A stretch of DNA of 64,000 bases. It comes from a virus. The number at the start of each line of letters is the position of its first letter. The first letter of the stretch is position 1. The stretch is taken from positions 62,001 through 126,000 of IMG/VR virus record IMGVR_UViG_3300048008_000449. One strand, written 5' to 3'. A model generated the notes under the pieces. That model was not told the origin of the DNA and did not search any database. It saw nothing but the letters and a program-made list of their open reading frames with translations. The position numbers and the translations under genes were made by a program. Positions 7,721-16,300 of the stretch are shown here, piece by piece.

Positions 7721-10700
7721 CGTCTAATTCCTCCGGTACACCAATATCTTTAACTACATTATTATCTTTAACTGCCTGTTTAACATATTGTGCTGCTTCT
7801 TTAGTCCAGTTCTTATTCATTGCTGTAAGTAGAGATTCAAAACTATTTAAATCTTTTCCACTATCTAGTTTTAATACTTTTGCAATTTCATCAGCTTGTT
7901 TCCAAGGACCGTCAATTGTTTCGTTTTTATTTTTCTTAGTATATCCTGTACCTGCTTTATTTGGAACAGGTGTACGCTTAACACGTAACAATCCTTCAGT
8001 TGGACTCCACATATAACGTAATTCTTCCATAGCACGACCGTCTTCTAGTTTAGCATCACTTTGTTGTCTATCAAGTACTGCTGCCATTGAAGCTATCATT
8101 ATATTACGGAATACACCTTTGTATTTTGATTCTTCTTCACTTGGGCTATGGTAATAAGTTTTCATCCAACCTGGATCGCCTGGCATGAAATCTACTTGTA
8201 CAAATCCTGTACGTGGTCTTCCATCTGTGTGTTCTTTATTAAAGTTTTGTATTTCAACTTTTGTCATTATAACACTTGATTTTGCAATATCTTTAATTAG
8301 TGGATTCTTTTTAAGTTTCTCAACAAATGCTGGTAATTCTTCTGGGGGTAAGTTTAATGCAACATCTATGTCGCCACTAAATTGTCTTTTTCCTACACTA
8401 CCTAATGTAAAGTTATTTAAATCTATACCTAATGATTTTTCTAACATTTCTAACGTAGGCTTTATTTCATCAATGTGTATAGCACCAACACCTGGCATTG
8501 CTCCGCCTTCGTTAAGTGTAAAGTACTTGTTAATTAAGTTTGTGTTTTCAAATGTACCATATTTTTGTGTCCATTTGTATAAGTTTGTTTTATATTTGTC
8601 ACTTACTCCAAAATCCCAAGCACGTCTTGGTCTAGTTGGTGTTTGTCCTGGTCTAGTTCTAATATTTGGTTTTGGTGCAGGAACTGGTCCTGGAGCAGGA
8701 GCAGGAGCTGGTTCTGGTGCCGGGAATGGTTCAGGAATTGGTTCTGGCGAAGGAACTGGATCTGGTGAAGGAACTGGTTCTGGTACTACGCTAGGCACTT
8801 CACTTGGAAGTGGATCTGGATCAGTTGGCTGTTCTGGTTTAGCTGGAGCCTCAGGATCTATATCTGGATCAGTAGTTGGTTCTGGTGCAACTGGGCTATC
8901 AGGCTCAGGTGTTAAATCTGGTTGTGTTGGAGATACAGGATCTATTTCCGGTGCATTGCCTGGAGCAGGATCTGTCTGTGGTTCACTTGGAAGTGGATCT
9001 GGATCAGTTGGCTGTTCTGGTTTAGCTGGAGCCTCAGGATCTATTTCTGGATCTGTAGTTGGCTCAGGTGCTTCTGGACTATCAGGATCACTTGGAGCAT
9101 CTGGTTGCTCAGGAGCATCTGGTTTTACATCAGGAGCTTCACCCGGTGCTGGATCTGTCTGTGGTTCACTTGGAAGTGGATCTGGATCAGTTGGCTGTTC
9201 TGGTTTTGCTGGAGCATCTGGATCTACTTCTGGATCAGTAGTTGGTTCCGGTGCTTCTGGATTTTCTGGTTCTTTACCTGGCTGTGGTTGTTCAGGTGAA
9301 AACGGTGTTACTTTTGGTTTCTTCTCAGGTTCTACTGGCTCTTCTTCTGGCCCTTTAGGTAATGGTTCTTGATCAGGTGCTTCTGGCTTTGCAGGTGCAT
9401 CTGGATCTATATCTGGATCTGTTGTAGGATCAGGAACTTCTGGATTCTCTGGTTCTTTACCTGGCTGTGGTTGTTCTGGAGCATCAGGTTCTATATCTGG
9501 GCCTGGCTCTAATGGTTCACTTGGAAGTGGTTCCTGTTCAGGTGCTCCTGGTCTAGCAGGCGGAAAAGGAATAACTTTAGGTCTAGTAATAGGAATTTCT
9601 ACAGGAGGTTTCTCTGGATCTATTTCTGGAGTCTTTGGTTGTTTTGGTGTATCTGGAACAATTACAGGCTTTGGAGGTAACGGATCATTAGCTGGTAATG
9701 GGTCACCATCTGGCTGTGGTACTCTCTGTGGTAATGCATCATATACTGGTGGAGCATCATTTGCTGGTAATGGAAACATTCCTATATCTTCTGGTGCTTC
9801 AGGAGATAACAATTGTTCTGGTGATGTTGTCATTACTTCTGGTGCTATTTCGTTTGCCGCACGTTGTAATGCTGGATCAACCTTACCAATTAAATCATCT
9901 AATGCTTTTTGAGTTTTTGCTTTACGCATTTTTTCAGCTAAATCATCAGCTGCTTTTTTAAGACCAGGATCAATCACTCCTTCGAGTGATTTAACAATCT
10001 CATCGTTTCTGTATCCTTGAGCAGTTTGATAATCAAAATCGTCCTTGTATCCATCTGGATCAGTTTTATATTTCTTTGTTGTTTTATACCAATCTATAAT
10101 ATCTTGCATAGCTTGGGTTGGATCTGATTTAATATAATCTTGTTGTATCTTCCATTGCAATAATTGCTCATCTTTTAGAGTACCATCACCTAATGTACTA
10201 GGAGTGATTATATTTAAAACTACACCGCCAAATATTCTAGGAAGTGCTTTCAATCCTAACTTAGATAAATTTTTCCAATCTAATTTTGGAGGCTTAACAT
10301 TGTCGTTTGCTGCAATTAACTGTTTCATCATTGCTGGATTTTTTATAAAATAGTTACTAACACTTATTCTAATTCGAGGATTATTTTTAAATTTGTCTGG
10401 AAATAGTTGTGTAACTTTACCAACTGATTGATTGGCTGATGATTTTGATACTCCATATTTTTGTTGAAAGTCTGCAGGATTCATGTTATTAAATAAGTCA
10501 ACTGCTGGCATCCCTTCCATAAGAGCCTCAATTGATTCCATGATCATTTTACTTTGTTTATTATCGCTATAAAAATTAAATGAGTTTACTTGAAATTCTT
10601 TATTTGGAGTTTTAAAGTTATTCTTACGCATAACTGTTTTTGCAATAAGATCTAATTCATTGTTGTTATTATCCCAACGTAAAACAAAAGGAATATTAAC

Positions 10701-10967
10701 ATCTGTTGCTAAATCTTTAAGAACCGCTTCAGAATCTGGACCAAGGCGAGCAATTTGCTTGCCCCAATATTTGTATTCTTGTTTAAATAAACGAGTCAGC
10801 TCACTTGCCGTAATCTGTTTTACATTACGTTCATCGTTTAATCTATCTAAAAAATGTCTTGTAAATTCAACATCAATACCAATTTTCGCAAATAATCTAT
10901 CTGCGAATACCTCAATTTGGTCCAGTTCCTGTTGCGATAATTTTCTGTCTACTTCAAATATTCTCAT
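7710..10967 (-). CDS. Mosaic late protein: capsid-targeting-like start, proline-repeat linker, C-terminal nucleotidyltransferase
   Basis: 1085 residues in three parts. Residues 1-150 (MRIFEVDRKL; FTRHFLDRLNDERN; FVLRW..DLIAKTVMRK) match a module I know from T4-like marine phage proteins. Residues about 390-770 are Pro/Glu/Asp repeats, including a 61-residue unit present about three times. Residues about 830-1085 hold a polymerase-beta-type nucleotidyltransferase core: G-S-x-GKR..SGDIDVAL near 855, then VQVDFMPGD as the third Asp. It starts five bases after a late promoter, so the mRNA is leaderless. Likely carried in the head and injected; that is inference. Confidence 0.8.
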   Translation of the reverse strand: MRIFEVDRKLSQQELDQIEVFADRLFAKIGIDVEFTRHFLDRLNDERNVKQITASELTRLFKQEYKYWGKQIARLGPDSEAVLKDLATDVNIPFVLRWDNNNNELDLIAKTVMRKNNFKTPNKEFQVNSFNFYSDNKQSKMIMESIEALMEGMPAVDLFNNMNPADFQQKYGVSKSSANQSVGKVTQLFPDKFKNNPRIRISVSNYFIKNPAMMKQLIAANDNVKPPKLDWKNLSKLGLKALPRIFGGVVLNIITPSTLGDGTLKDEQLLQWKIQQDYIKSDPTQAMQDIIDWYKTTKKYKTDPDGYKDDFDYQTAQGYRNDEIVKSLEGVIDPGLKKAADDLAEKMRKAKTQKALDDLIGKVDPALQRAANEIAPEVMTTSPEQLLSPEAPEDIGMFPLPANDAPPVYDALPQRVPQPDGDPLPANDPLPPKPVIVPDTPKQPKTPEIDPEKPPVEIPITRPKVIPFPPARPGAPEQEPLPSEPLEPGPDIEPDAPEQPQPGKEPENPEVPDPTTDPDIDPDAPAKPEAPDQEPLPKGPEEEPVEPEKKPKVTPFSPEQPQPGKEPENPEAPEPTTDPEVDPDAPAKPEQPTDPDPLPSEPQTDPAPGEAPDVKPDAPEQPDAPSDPDSPEAPEPTTDPEIDPEAPAKPEQPTDPDPLPSEPQTDPAPGNAPEIDPVSPTQPDLTPEPDSPVAPEPTTDPDIDPEAPAKPEQPTDPDPLPSEVPSVVPEPVPSPDPVPSPEPIPEPFPAPEPAPAPAPGPVPAPKPNIRTRPGQTPTRPRRAWDFGVSDKYKTNLYKWTQKYGTFENTNLINKYFTLNEGGAMPGVGAIHIDEIKPTLEMLEKSLGIDLNNFTLGSVGKRQFSGDIDVALNLPPEELPAFVEKLKKNPLIKDIAKSSVIMTKVEIQNFNKEHTDGRPRTGFVQVDFMPGDPGWMKTYYHSPSEEESKYKGVFRNIMIASMAAVLDRQQSDAKLEDGRAMEELRYMWSPTEGLLRVKRTPVPNKAGTGYTKKNKNETIDGPWKQADEIAKVLKLDSGKDLNSFESLLTAMNKNWTKEAAQYVKQAVKDNNVVKDIGVPEELDDVN
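8801..9270 (-). repeat. 183-bp tandem repeats encoding a 61-residue Pro-Asp-Glu unit
   Basis: The string cacttggaagtgg starts at 8801, 8984 and 9167, an exact 183-base period that keeps the reading frame. Each unit encodes PEQPTDPDPLPSEP.. to ..DPEIDPEAPAK with small variations; related but degenerate units continue to about 9560. Recombination between copies could change the linker length. Confidence 0.85.
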
Positions 10968-10972
10968 ACAAC

Positions 10973-10979
10973 TATTTAT
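10973..10979 (-). promoter_or_regulatory. T4-type late promoter, leaderless (CATAAATAGTTGT)
   Basis: ATAAATA with five bases (GTTGT) to the ATG at 10967. Nearly the same 16-base arrangement is found before the gene at 46108. Confidence 0.72.
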
Positions 10980-10993
10980 GCAAAACGCATACC

Positions 10994-11353
10994 TTACATT
11001 AAAAACACTATTAGAGCATATGTAGCATAGTGGAATATCTGATCAAATGTTTGTAATCTCCAAAATCCTGGCCCTTCTCGTGATATATTAAATTTCTTTA
11101 GTATATTTGACTTAGTAAAATCAATATGCCAGTGACATATATAGTCTAAAATAGCAAATAATACTGCTGATAATGGATTAATAAAAAACAATAATGTTAT
11201 AAAAGTTAGTACACTATGATCTAACGAGTGTAAATGTAATCCTTTATTAAAATACAAATGTTTTTTTGACGGCACTCTGAATGATTGTACCGCTAGATCT
11301 GCTACTGCATGTTTACACATCAATGCAAACAATATTATTGTTTCTAATTCCAT
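10994..11353 (-). CDS. DUF3307-like small membrane protein
   Basis: I chose the ATG at 11353 because CAGGAAAAT precedes it and it follows the previous stop directly. The 119-residue product has three to four hydrophobic segments (about 1-15, 44-70, 100-119) and His/Asp residues in a pattern (LHSLDH, DYICHWHIDF) that recalls the DUF3307 family. The function is unknown; it is an inner-membrane protein of the late operon. Confidence 0.65.
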   Translation of the reverse strand: MELETIILFALMCKHAVADLAVQSFRVPSKKHLYFNKGLHLHSLDHSVLTFITLLFFINPLSAVLFAILDYICHWHIDFTKSNILKKFNISREGPGFWRLQTFDQIFHYATYALIVFLM

Positions 11354-11355
11354 TA

Positions 11356-11574
11356 TTATTTTCCTGTTGGTTTTTCGCCTGTTAAGTGAGGTTTTGAAAA
11401 CCACAACTTAAACCAATCGTCTGTTCCAGGCTTTATATTCTTTTCACGTTGTATACGTCCTTTTTCAGAACCTGTAACACTAATGTTACTTTCGTCTTTT
11501 CCTTTTATAGTATTACCTTCCTTGTCAATAATACCTGCAAGTCTTTTTAATTCATAAATCTCATCTATTTTCAT
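11356..11574 (-). CDS. Small hypothetical protein with MKIDEI start
   Basis: A 72-residue basic protein starting MKIDEIYELKRLAG, one of the recurrent MKI-x-EI N-termini. The rest is Lys/Gly-rich (ESNISVTGSEKGRIQREK). It begins one base after the stop of the metallopeptidase-like gene. An internal-head role is suggested only by the N-terminus. Confidence 0.62.
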   Translation of the reverse strand: MKIDEIYELKRLAGIIDKEGNTIKGKDESNISVTGSEKGRIQREKNIKPGTDDWFKLWFSKPHLTGEKPTGK

Positions 11575-11575
11575 T

Positions 11576-12754
11576 TTATTTATTTCCTAAGTTTGCTGGA
11601 CGTGGTTTTGGTTTTACTGTTGTTGTTTTTTCTAAATCTGCTGGACGTGGTTTTGGTTTTACTGTTGTCGTAGTTTGATCTTTTCCTAAGTTTGCCGGGC
11701 GTGGTTTTGGTATATTAGTTTGTGCTGGTACTGTAGGTTTAACTACAGGTGGCTTTGGATGTGGATGTTGGTGTCCTTGGCTCATATCCGCACTTGGACT
11801 ATGTTGACCTTTTTTCATAATTATTGGAACATTGCCTCGAATAGGTTTATTAATATCTTTTTGCATTGGATCAGATTTGTACGTATCAATTGGGTGCATG
11901 TCATAGTGATCATTTGGAACTGTTTTTAATGGATTCCATGTTGATTGTCCACCAGTTTTTGTTCCTGGTCCATCAGTCTTATGTTTAATTTCATTATCAA
12001 ATTTTGGTCCTGTTTTTCTATCTTGTATAGTCATCATAGGTGTATCAGTATTTGTAGGAGGGTTCATTTTCAATTGCCATTCGTCATAATCTATTCTCTT
12101 TTCAGCTACCCTAGCCATCATTTCTTTATGGTAAGCTGCATATGCTTTATAATGAGTATTTAGACTAGGAACATCTGCTTGAATTTTATCTGTGATACCT
12201 CTGAATTTATTATCTTCAGGTTTTTCTACGTTTTGTATTGCATGCTGTAATTCATGAACGGCAGTAAATCTATTAAGACTATCTGGACTCATGGTTATTG
12301 TTTTTGTACCAGCATCCCATTGTCCTAATGTTTTGCCACCATCTTCTGAATCTTCTAAATCATCTACTATAATATTGTAATCTTTTAAAAATGGATATGC
12401 TTTGTAAAGTTCAGGATGATCAATTAGATCACTAAATTTATACTTTTTGCCTATCTTTGCTCCATGATCTTTTATTTTAAGATCTTTATCAGATACTTCT
12501 TGTCGCCAATCACCATTTGGAGTTCTAAACGTTCCTGTTTCCCACCAAATATCAACTCTACTCCAACCTTCCTTTTCCATTTTCCTTGCAAGTTTTTCTC
12601 TGCTTTTATCATATATTTTAGCTTTTGGTCCAATAAATGTAGCTAACTTATCGTCACCTGGTAACTCGCCTTTCTTACGCTTAGACGAATTCATTTCTTT
12701 ATCAGATGTTGGCAGTCTTTCAAATAACTTATTTGTAATTTCGGTTATCTTCAT
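11576..12754 (-). CDS. Polyvalent protein: LPD23-like domain with HELQH zinc metallopeptidase motif
   Basis: 392 residues. The MKITEITNKLFE start fits the capsid-targeting-like set (L-F-E at 10-12). Residues about 44-90 (KAKIYDKSREKL..EGWSR.DIWWETGTFRTPNGDWR) and 105-125 resemble large polyvalent protein-associated domain LPD23. H167-E-L-Q-H171 followed by AIQN is a zincin motif. The C-terminal third is His/Pro-rich with three KPKPRPA(N/D)L repeats. Polyvalent proteins of phages are thought to be delivered into the cell with the DNA, which suits the N-terminus. Confidence in domain names is moderate. Confidence 0.75.
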   Translation of the reverse strand: MKITEITNKLFERLPTSDKEMNSSKRKKGELPGDDKLATFIGPKAKIYDKSREKLARKMEKEGWSRVDIWWETGTFRTPNGDWRQEVSDKDLKIKDHGAKIGKKYKFSDLIDHPELYKAYPFLKDYNIIVDDLEDSEDGGKTLGQWDAGTKTITMSPDSLNRFTAVHELQHAIQNVEKPEDNKFRGITDKIQADVPSLNTHYKAYAAYHKEMMARVAEKRIDYDEWQLKMNPPTNTDTPMMTIQDRKTGPKFDNEIKHKTDGPGTKTGGQSTWNPLKTVPNDHYDMHPIDTYKSDPMQKDINKPIRGNVPIIMKKGQHSPSADMSQGHQHPHPKPPVVKPTVPAQTNIPKPRPANLGKDQTTTTVKPKPRPADLEKTTTVKPKPRPANLGNK

Positions 12755-14598
12755 TTCTTTTTTCCTGCCTTCATGTTAGCACACCAGTGATACATTTTAG
12801 CTTTCTCACCGCTGGCTTTTTTTGCTTTGGCTCTTAGTTCTGTTACGCTACCGTTACAACTAGCACCACTACGTTTTACACGCCCTGGTCTGCTTTTGCC
12901 TTTTACTTTACCGTCTGCAAAGTTTTCTTCTACTGGTTCTTTATTGTCTACTGTTTGTGCCAATTTAGAAATTGTATCTCCAACTTCTATATTCTTATGT
13001 TGTATTCCAACACCCCCTGCATTTTGCCACTTGTTAATATTTTCTCCAAAATCATCAATTAATACATTTGAAGTTCCATCAGATTGTTTAGCGTATGCGG
13101 CTTTGTTGTGGTCAATAATAATTTTTGCTGGTGGGAACATACCTAAATGCTTTTTAATCCATTCACGCTTCTGTGGCTCTGAATTTGGATCTCCTGGAAG
13201 AGGTGCACTTAATATATTATATTTTCCTTTAAACTGCTTAATTGCGTTTAATAGATTTTTTGCATTACTTGTCATTGGTAAATTAATCCAAAAGTCATCT
13301 GTATCTTTGATTTTTTGTAATGCTTTGTTAACATCTGGAATATTTTTCCAATGTTTAACTCCCATCATTTTATTCCATACTCCAAAGAAGTCTGCTAATA
13401 CTCCATCCATGTCTACGTATATTTCTGATTTAGGTCCTACATCTTCAAGTATACTTTGAATATCTTCACCTAATAAATCTTGTTTAGTTGCTTTGAAATT
13501 GCTTTGCTTCCATTGTTGCTTTAGTGTATTTAATGTTTTACCAATTTCTGGTCCTTGAGGTACACCTTTAGCAATTAAGTCAGCACCGTTTACAGGAAAT
13601 TCTGGTACTGATGTAACCATAGCATGATCAGCCATTTTCTTTTGATCTTGTAATTCTGCTAGTGCTGATATTTTTTCTTTAGCTATACCATCAGCAATCA
13701 TATCTTCCACTTTCTTTTTATCAAGTTTATTATCTTTATTTTGAGATAAAAAGTTTAATAAATCAGCTTCTGTGTTTTTCATCTTCCAACGTTTTGCAAT
13801 GTCTACACTATTATTTAATTGTGCTAATACTATAATTGGATTACTATTATCTTTTACTGTGTTTAAATTATCTACATTAAGTCCTATTACTTGTGCTGCA
13901 CCTGTGTCTTTTATTGTTGCTAATATATTTGCAACGTTTTGTCCTGAAAGTATTTTGCCCATTTCTGACCAAATTCTTTCTGCACTTATTTGTGATAGTC
14001 CTTTTACATTAGAACTAATAGCTTCTAGTGTTTCTTTGTCCCAAGTAGGAGTTGATAATCTTCCTTGGAAACGGAAGTAACGTAATATACGTAAATAATC
14101 TTCTTGAATTCTATCTGCTGGATTTCCTACAAACTTACTTACTTTATCTTGTAAGTCGTCCATACCACCAAAGTAATCATGTATTTCGCCATCTAAATCC
14201 ATACTCATAGCGTTGTATGTTAAGTCTCTGCGTTTAGCATCTTCTTCCCAACTACGTACAAATTCTACCTTAGCATGTCTACCATCAGTTTCTTCATCTG
14301 ATCTTAATGTTGTAATTTCGTAAGGTTCGTTATTAATAACGGCTGTTATAGTTCCATGTTCTATACCGGTTGGTATATGTTTGATCATTGCTCTGTCAAA
14401 CATTTTTTGCATTTCTTGTGGAGTAGCATCAGTAGCTAAGTCAATATCTTTTGGTGATTTACCAAGTGCAACATCTCTAACTGCTCCGCCAACAATTCTT
14501 ATTTCAAAATTATGTCTTGCGAAGATACTGCCTAATTCTTTAACATCAGGTGATATTATACTTGTATCCTTGACTTCAGTTACTTCAAATATTTTCAT
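12751..14598 (-). CDS. CCA/poly(A)-type nucleotidyltransferase fused to a HAD nucleotidase-like domain
   Basis: 615 residues. Residues 1-10 (MKIFEVTEVK) are capsid-targeting-like. Residues about 30-330 are a class II tRNA nucleotidyltransferase/poly(A) polymerase: IVGGAVRD at 35-42, D51-I-D53, and the RDLTYNAM and RRFRFQGR-type helices after it. Residues about 390-530 are a HAD hydrolase (YVDMDGVLADFF). Residues about 565-615 match a small module (GASCNGSVTELRAKAKK.. HWCANMKAGKK, DUF5872-like) seen on many marine phage proteins. It could repair or tail RNAs on entry; that role is inference. Confidence 0.85.
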   Translation of the reverse strand: MKIFEVTEVKDTSIISPDVKELGSIFARHNFEIRIVGGAVRDVALGKSPKDIDLATDATPQEMQKMFDRAMIKHIPTGIEHGTITAVINNEPYEITTLRSDEETDGRHAKVEFVRSWEEDAKRRDLTYNAMSMDLDGEIHDYFGGMDDLQDKVSKFVGNPADRIQEDYLRILRYFRFQGRLSTPTWDKETLEAISSNVKGLSQISAERIWSEMGKILSGQNVANILATIKDTGAAQVIGLNVDNLNTVKDNSNPIIVLAQLNNSVDIAKRWKMKNTEADLLNFLSQNKDNKLDKKKVEDMIADGIAKEKISALAELQDQKKMADHAMVTSVPEFPVNGADLIAKGVPQGPEIGKTLNTLKQQWKQSNFKATKQDLLGEDIQSILEDVGPKSEIYVDMDGVLADFFGVWNKMMGVKHWKNIPDVNKALQKIKDTDDFWINLPMTSNAKNLLNAIKQFKGKYNILSAPLPGDPNSEPQKREWIKKHLGMFPPAKIIIDHNKAAYAKQSDGTSNVLIDDFGENINKWQNAGGVGIQHKNIEVGDTISKLAQTVDNKEPVEENFADGKVKGKSRPGRVKRSGASCNGSVTELRAKAKKASGEKAKMYHWCANMKAGKKK

Positions 14599-14606
14599 TG
14601 GTCATA

Positions 14607-15980
14607 CTACCAAGCTCTGCACGACCAATAACGTGCTTTTGTCTTAGGTCCTGGATTATCACAATTATGTCTTGCTCTAAAGCTCTTACGTCTTGCTGGA
14701 TTAGACTTTTTAATTTTCATAGTCTTCTCGCCTTTTGATTTAGCACTTGAACCGCCGTGTCCGAAGTTTACTTTCTTAACGTTTCCAGTCTTAGGGTCCT
14801 TGACATATACTTTAAACTTTTTAACGTCACCTCTTGTTGGTTTGTTTAGTTTAACTGTTCGTCCTTGATATTCCGCTTCAGTAAGTTCTTCTAATCCGCC
14901 TGGTACATAACTTTGAAATAGTGATTTAAAGTTTGTTTGAAATCTTGCACCATCTGAGCCAGCTCCGCCAAGTCTTGCAAGTCTGCCAGCTGTTTTGCCT
15001 TTACCTTTTTTAGGTTTTGCTGCTGGTGGCTTGTTTGGTGCTTTTGGTTTTGCCACTGGTGGTGCTTTTGGTTTTGCCACTGGTGGTGCTTTAACTGGAG
15101 TTTTGATAACTGGTTGTTTTGCCACTGGTGGTGATTTAACTGGAGTTTTTACAACCGGTTTAGCAATCTTGCCTGCTGGTGGTTGTTTAACAGCTGGTGG
15201 TGATTTTTTAACAGGTGGTTTATCTAAAATTTTAGGAGCCTTTGGTACTTTAGGCATTGCAGGCATTTTAGGTGGACCATCTATTTTACCAATAACCGGA
15301 GCCTTTGTTGCTGACGGATCTTTTGGTTTCACTACTTTACCTTTGTCTACTGCTAATTTAGGTTTAGATTTAAATGGAGTCTTTGGCGCTTTTGGTGCCA
15401 AATCAGCTATCTGTGGATTTTTTATTTTTGGAGTATCTACAACTTTTAATTCTGGTTTAACTTTTACAGGAGCATCTGCTTTAACTTTTGGAGTTAGATC
15501 TACTTTAGGTTCTTCGGCTTTTTTAGCTAATGACTTAGCGGCATCTGTTCCTGCGTCAACTACATCATCTGCGGCTGCGGCGCCTGCGGAAAATATCTTC
15601 TTGCCACCTTTCCATATAAACTTAGCACCTTTAACTGCGGATTTAGCAACTGCTCCACCTACGATAGTTAATGCTACGTCAGTTCCTACTCTAGCGGCTA
15701 ATTGTTCTTTACTAATTTTGCCATCTTTGTATTCTTTACCTGACTTCCATGTATCATAAGCAGTCCATGCCGCACCTGCGGCCCATATTCCTGCTGGTAT
15801 TAATGGTAATAGTTCTGTTAAATATTGTTGGCCTTTTTCGTCCATTTCAACAACAATACCGTCATCTAAATGTTCTACTACTCTTGACTCAACTAAGATA
15901 TCACCAAATTCAAAACCAACGATATCGCCGGCTTCTGGTTGATCTGATTGTGTTTCTGTAAATAAGTTGTGTACTCTCAT
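14607..15980 (-). CDS. Lys/Pro/Ala-rich late protein with capsid-targeting-like start and a hydrophobic segment
   Basis: 457 residues. The start is MRVHNLFTETQ (F-T-E at 7-9). Residues 15-55 form a module (GDIVGFEFGDILVESRVVEHL) seen in other marine phage proteins. Residues 58-76 are hydrophobic, as is a second stretch near 104-115. Residues about 150-345 are low-complexity KAPPVAKPKAP-type repeats. The C-terminus (about 385-457) is a Cys-containing module ending RHNCDNPG..RYWSCRAW, also widespread in T4-like marine phages. Lipid interaction plus high positive charge suggests a DNA-associated, ejected protein; this is inference. Confidence 0.72.
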   Translation of the reverse strand: MRVHNLFTETQSDQPEAGDIVGFEFGDILVESRVVEHLDDGIVVEMDEKGQQYLTELLPLIPAGIWAAGAAWTAYDTWKSGKEYKDGKISKEQLAARVGTDVALTIVGGAVAKSAVKGAKFIWKGGKKIFSAGAAAADDVVDAGTDAAKSLAKKAEEPKVDLTPKVKADAPVKVKPELKVVDTPKIKNPQIADLAPKAPKTPFKSKPKLAVDKGKVVKPKDPSATKAPVIGKIDGPPKMPAMPKVPKAPKILDKPPVKKSPPAVKQPPAGKIAKPVVKTPVKSPPVAKQPVIKTPVKAPPVAKPKAPPVAKPKAPNKPPAAKPKKGKGKTAGRLARLGGAGSDGARFQTNFKSLFQSYVPGGLEELTEAEYQGRTVKLNKPTRGDVKKFKVYVKDPKTGNVKKVNFGHGGSSAKSKGEKTMKIKKSNPARRKSFRARHNCDNPGPKTKARYWSCRAW

Positions 15981-16002
15981 TTTGTAAATCTCCTGTTACT
16001 TA

Positions 16003-16009
16003 TATTTAT
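16003..16009 (-). promoter_or_regulatory. T4-type late promoter (GATAAATATAA)
   Basis: ATAAATA followed by a short leader with AGGAGA before the ATG at 15980. It is the probable promoter for the run of capsid-targeting-like genes from 15980 down to about 12.7 kb. Confidence 0.7.
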
Positions 16010-16027
16010 CAAATAACAGAAGTTAAA

Positions 16028-16300
16028 TTACAATATAAACAATTGTATAAAAGCCCAACCATTCATTAGTGTAAACCAACAACATAGTACTATAGCACTA
16101 CTACCACGTCTATATGTGCTAAAGACTGCTAACATACTACCAATTAAGTATAAAGGTATAAAAATTGTTGTAGCTGGGTCTAAAATAGTAAAACTAAGTA
16201 TAGCACTTGCTATAATAAGAACTGTAGTTTCAACTATTTCTGCATAAAATGCTGTTCTATCTGTTTTATAACTTTTTTTAAAAAACTCAATTATTTTCAT
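16028..16300 (-). CDS. Small membrane protein
   Basis: 90 residues from the ATG at 16300 (MKIIEFFKKS), which has GAGGCAACAC upstream; the reading frame continues a little further upstream only through a TTG. Two or three hydrophobic segments follow (VETTVLIIASAILSFTIL, IFIPLYLIGSMLAVF, WAFIQLFIL). It overlaps the end of uvdE by 14 bases. No family was recognised. Confidence 0.65.
   Translation of the reverse strand: MKIIEFFKKSYKTDRTAFYAEIVETTVLIIASAILSFTILDPATTIFIPLYLIGSMLAVFSTYRRGSSAIVLCCWFTLMNGWAFIQLFIL

Noticed and set aside
8801-9270. 183-bp repeats considered as a CRISPR array or satellite
   Set aside because: The units are contiguous, in frame and coding, with no spacers.
8185-9372. 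Long plus-strand open frame (395 codons, Gly/Ser-rich) opposite the proline-repeat gene
   Set aside because: It is the shadow of the minus-strand Pro/Glu/Asp repeats. It has no promoter or ribosome site, and the minus frame has recognised domains on both sides.
11577-11583. ATAAATA just before the 11574 gene as a late promoter
   Set aside because: It falls within the stop-codon context of the upstream gene, only two bases from the ATG, so chance in an AT-rich overlap is more likely.
14995-15759. Plus-strand open frame of 254 codons opposite the Lys/Pro-rich protein
   Set aside because: Low-complexity shadow of AAP/KAP repeats on the minus strand, with no ribosome site.
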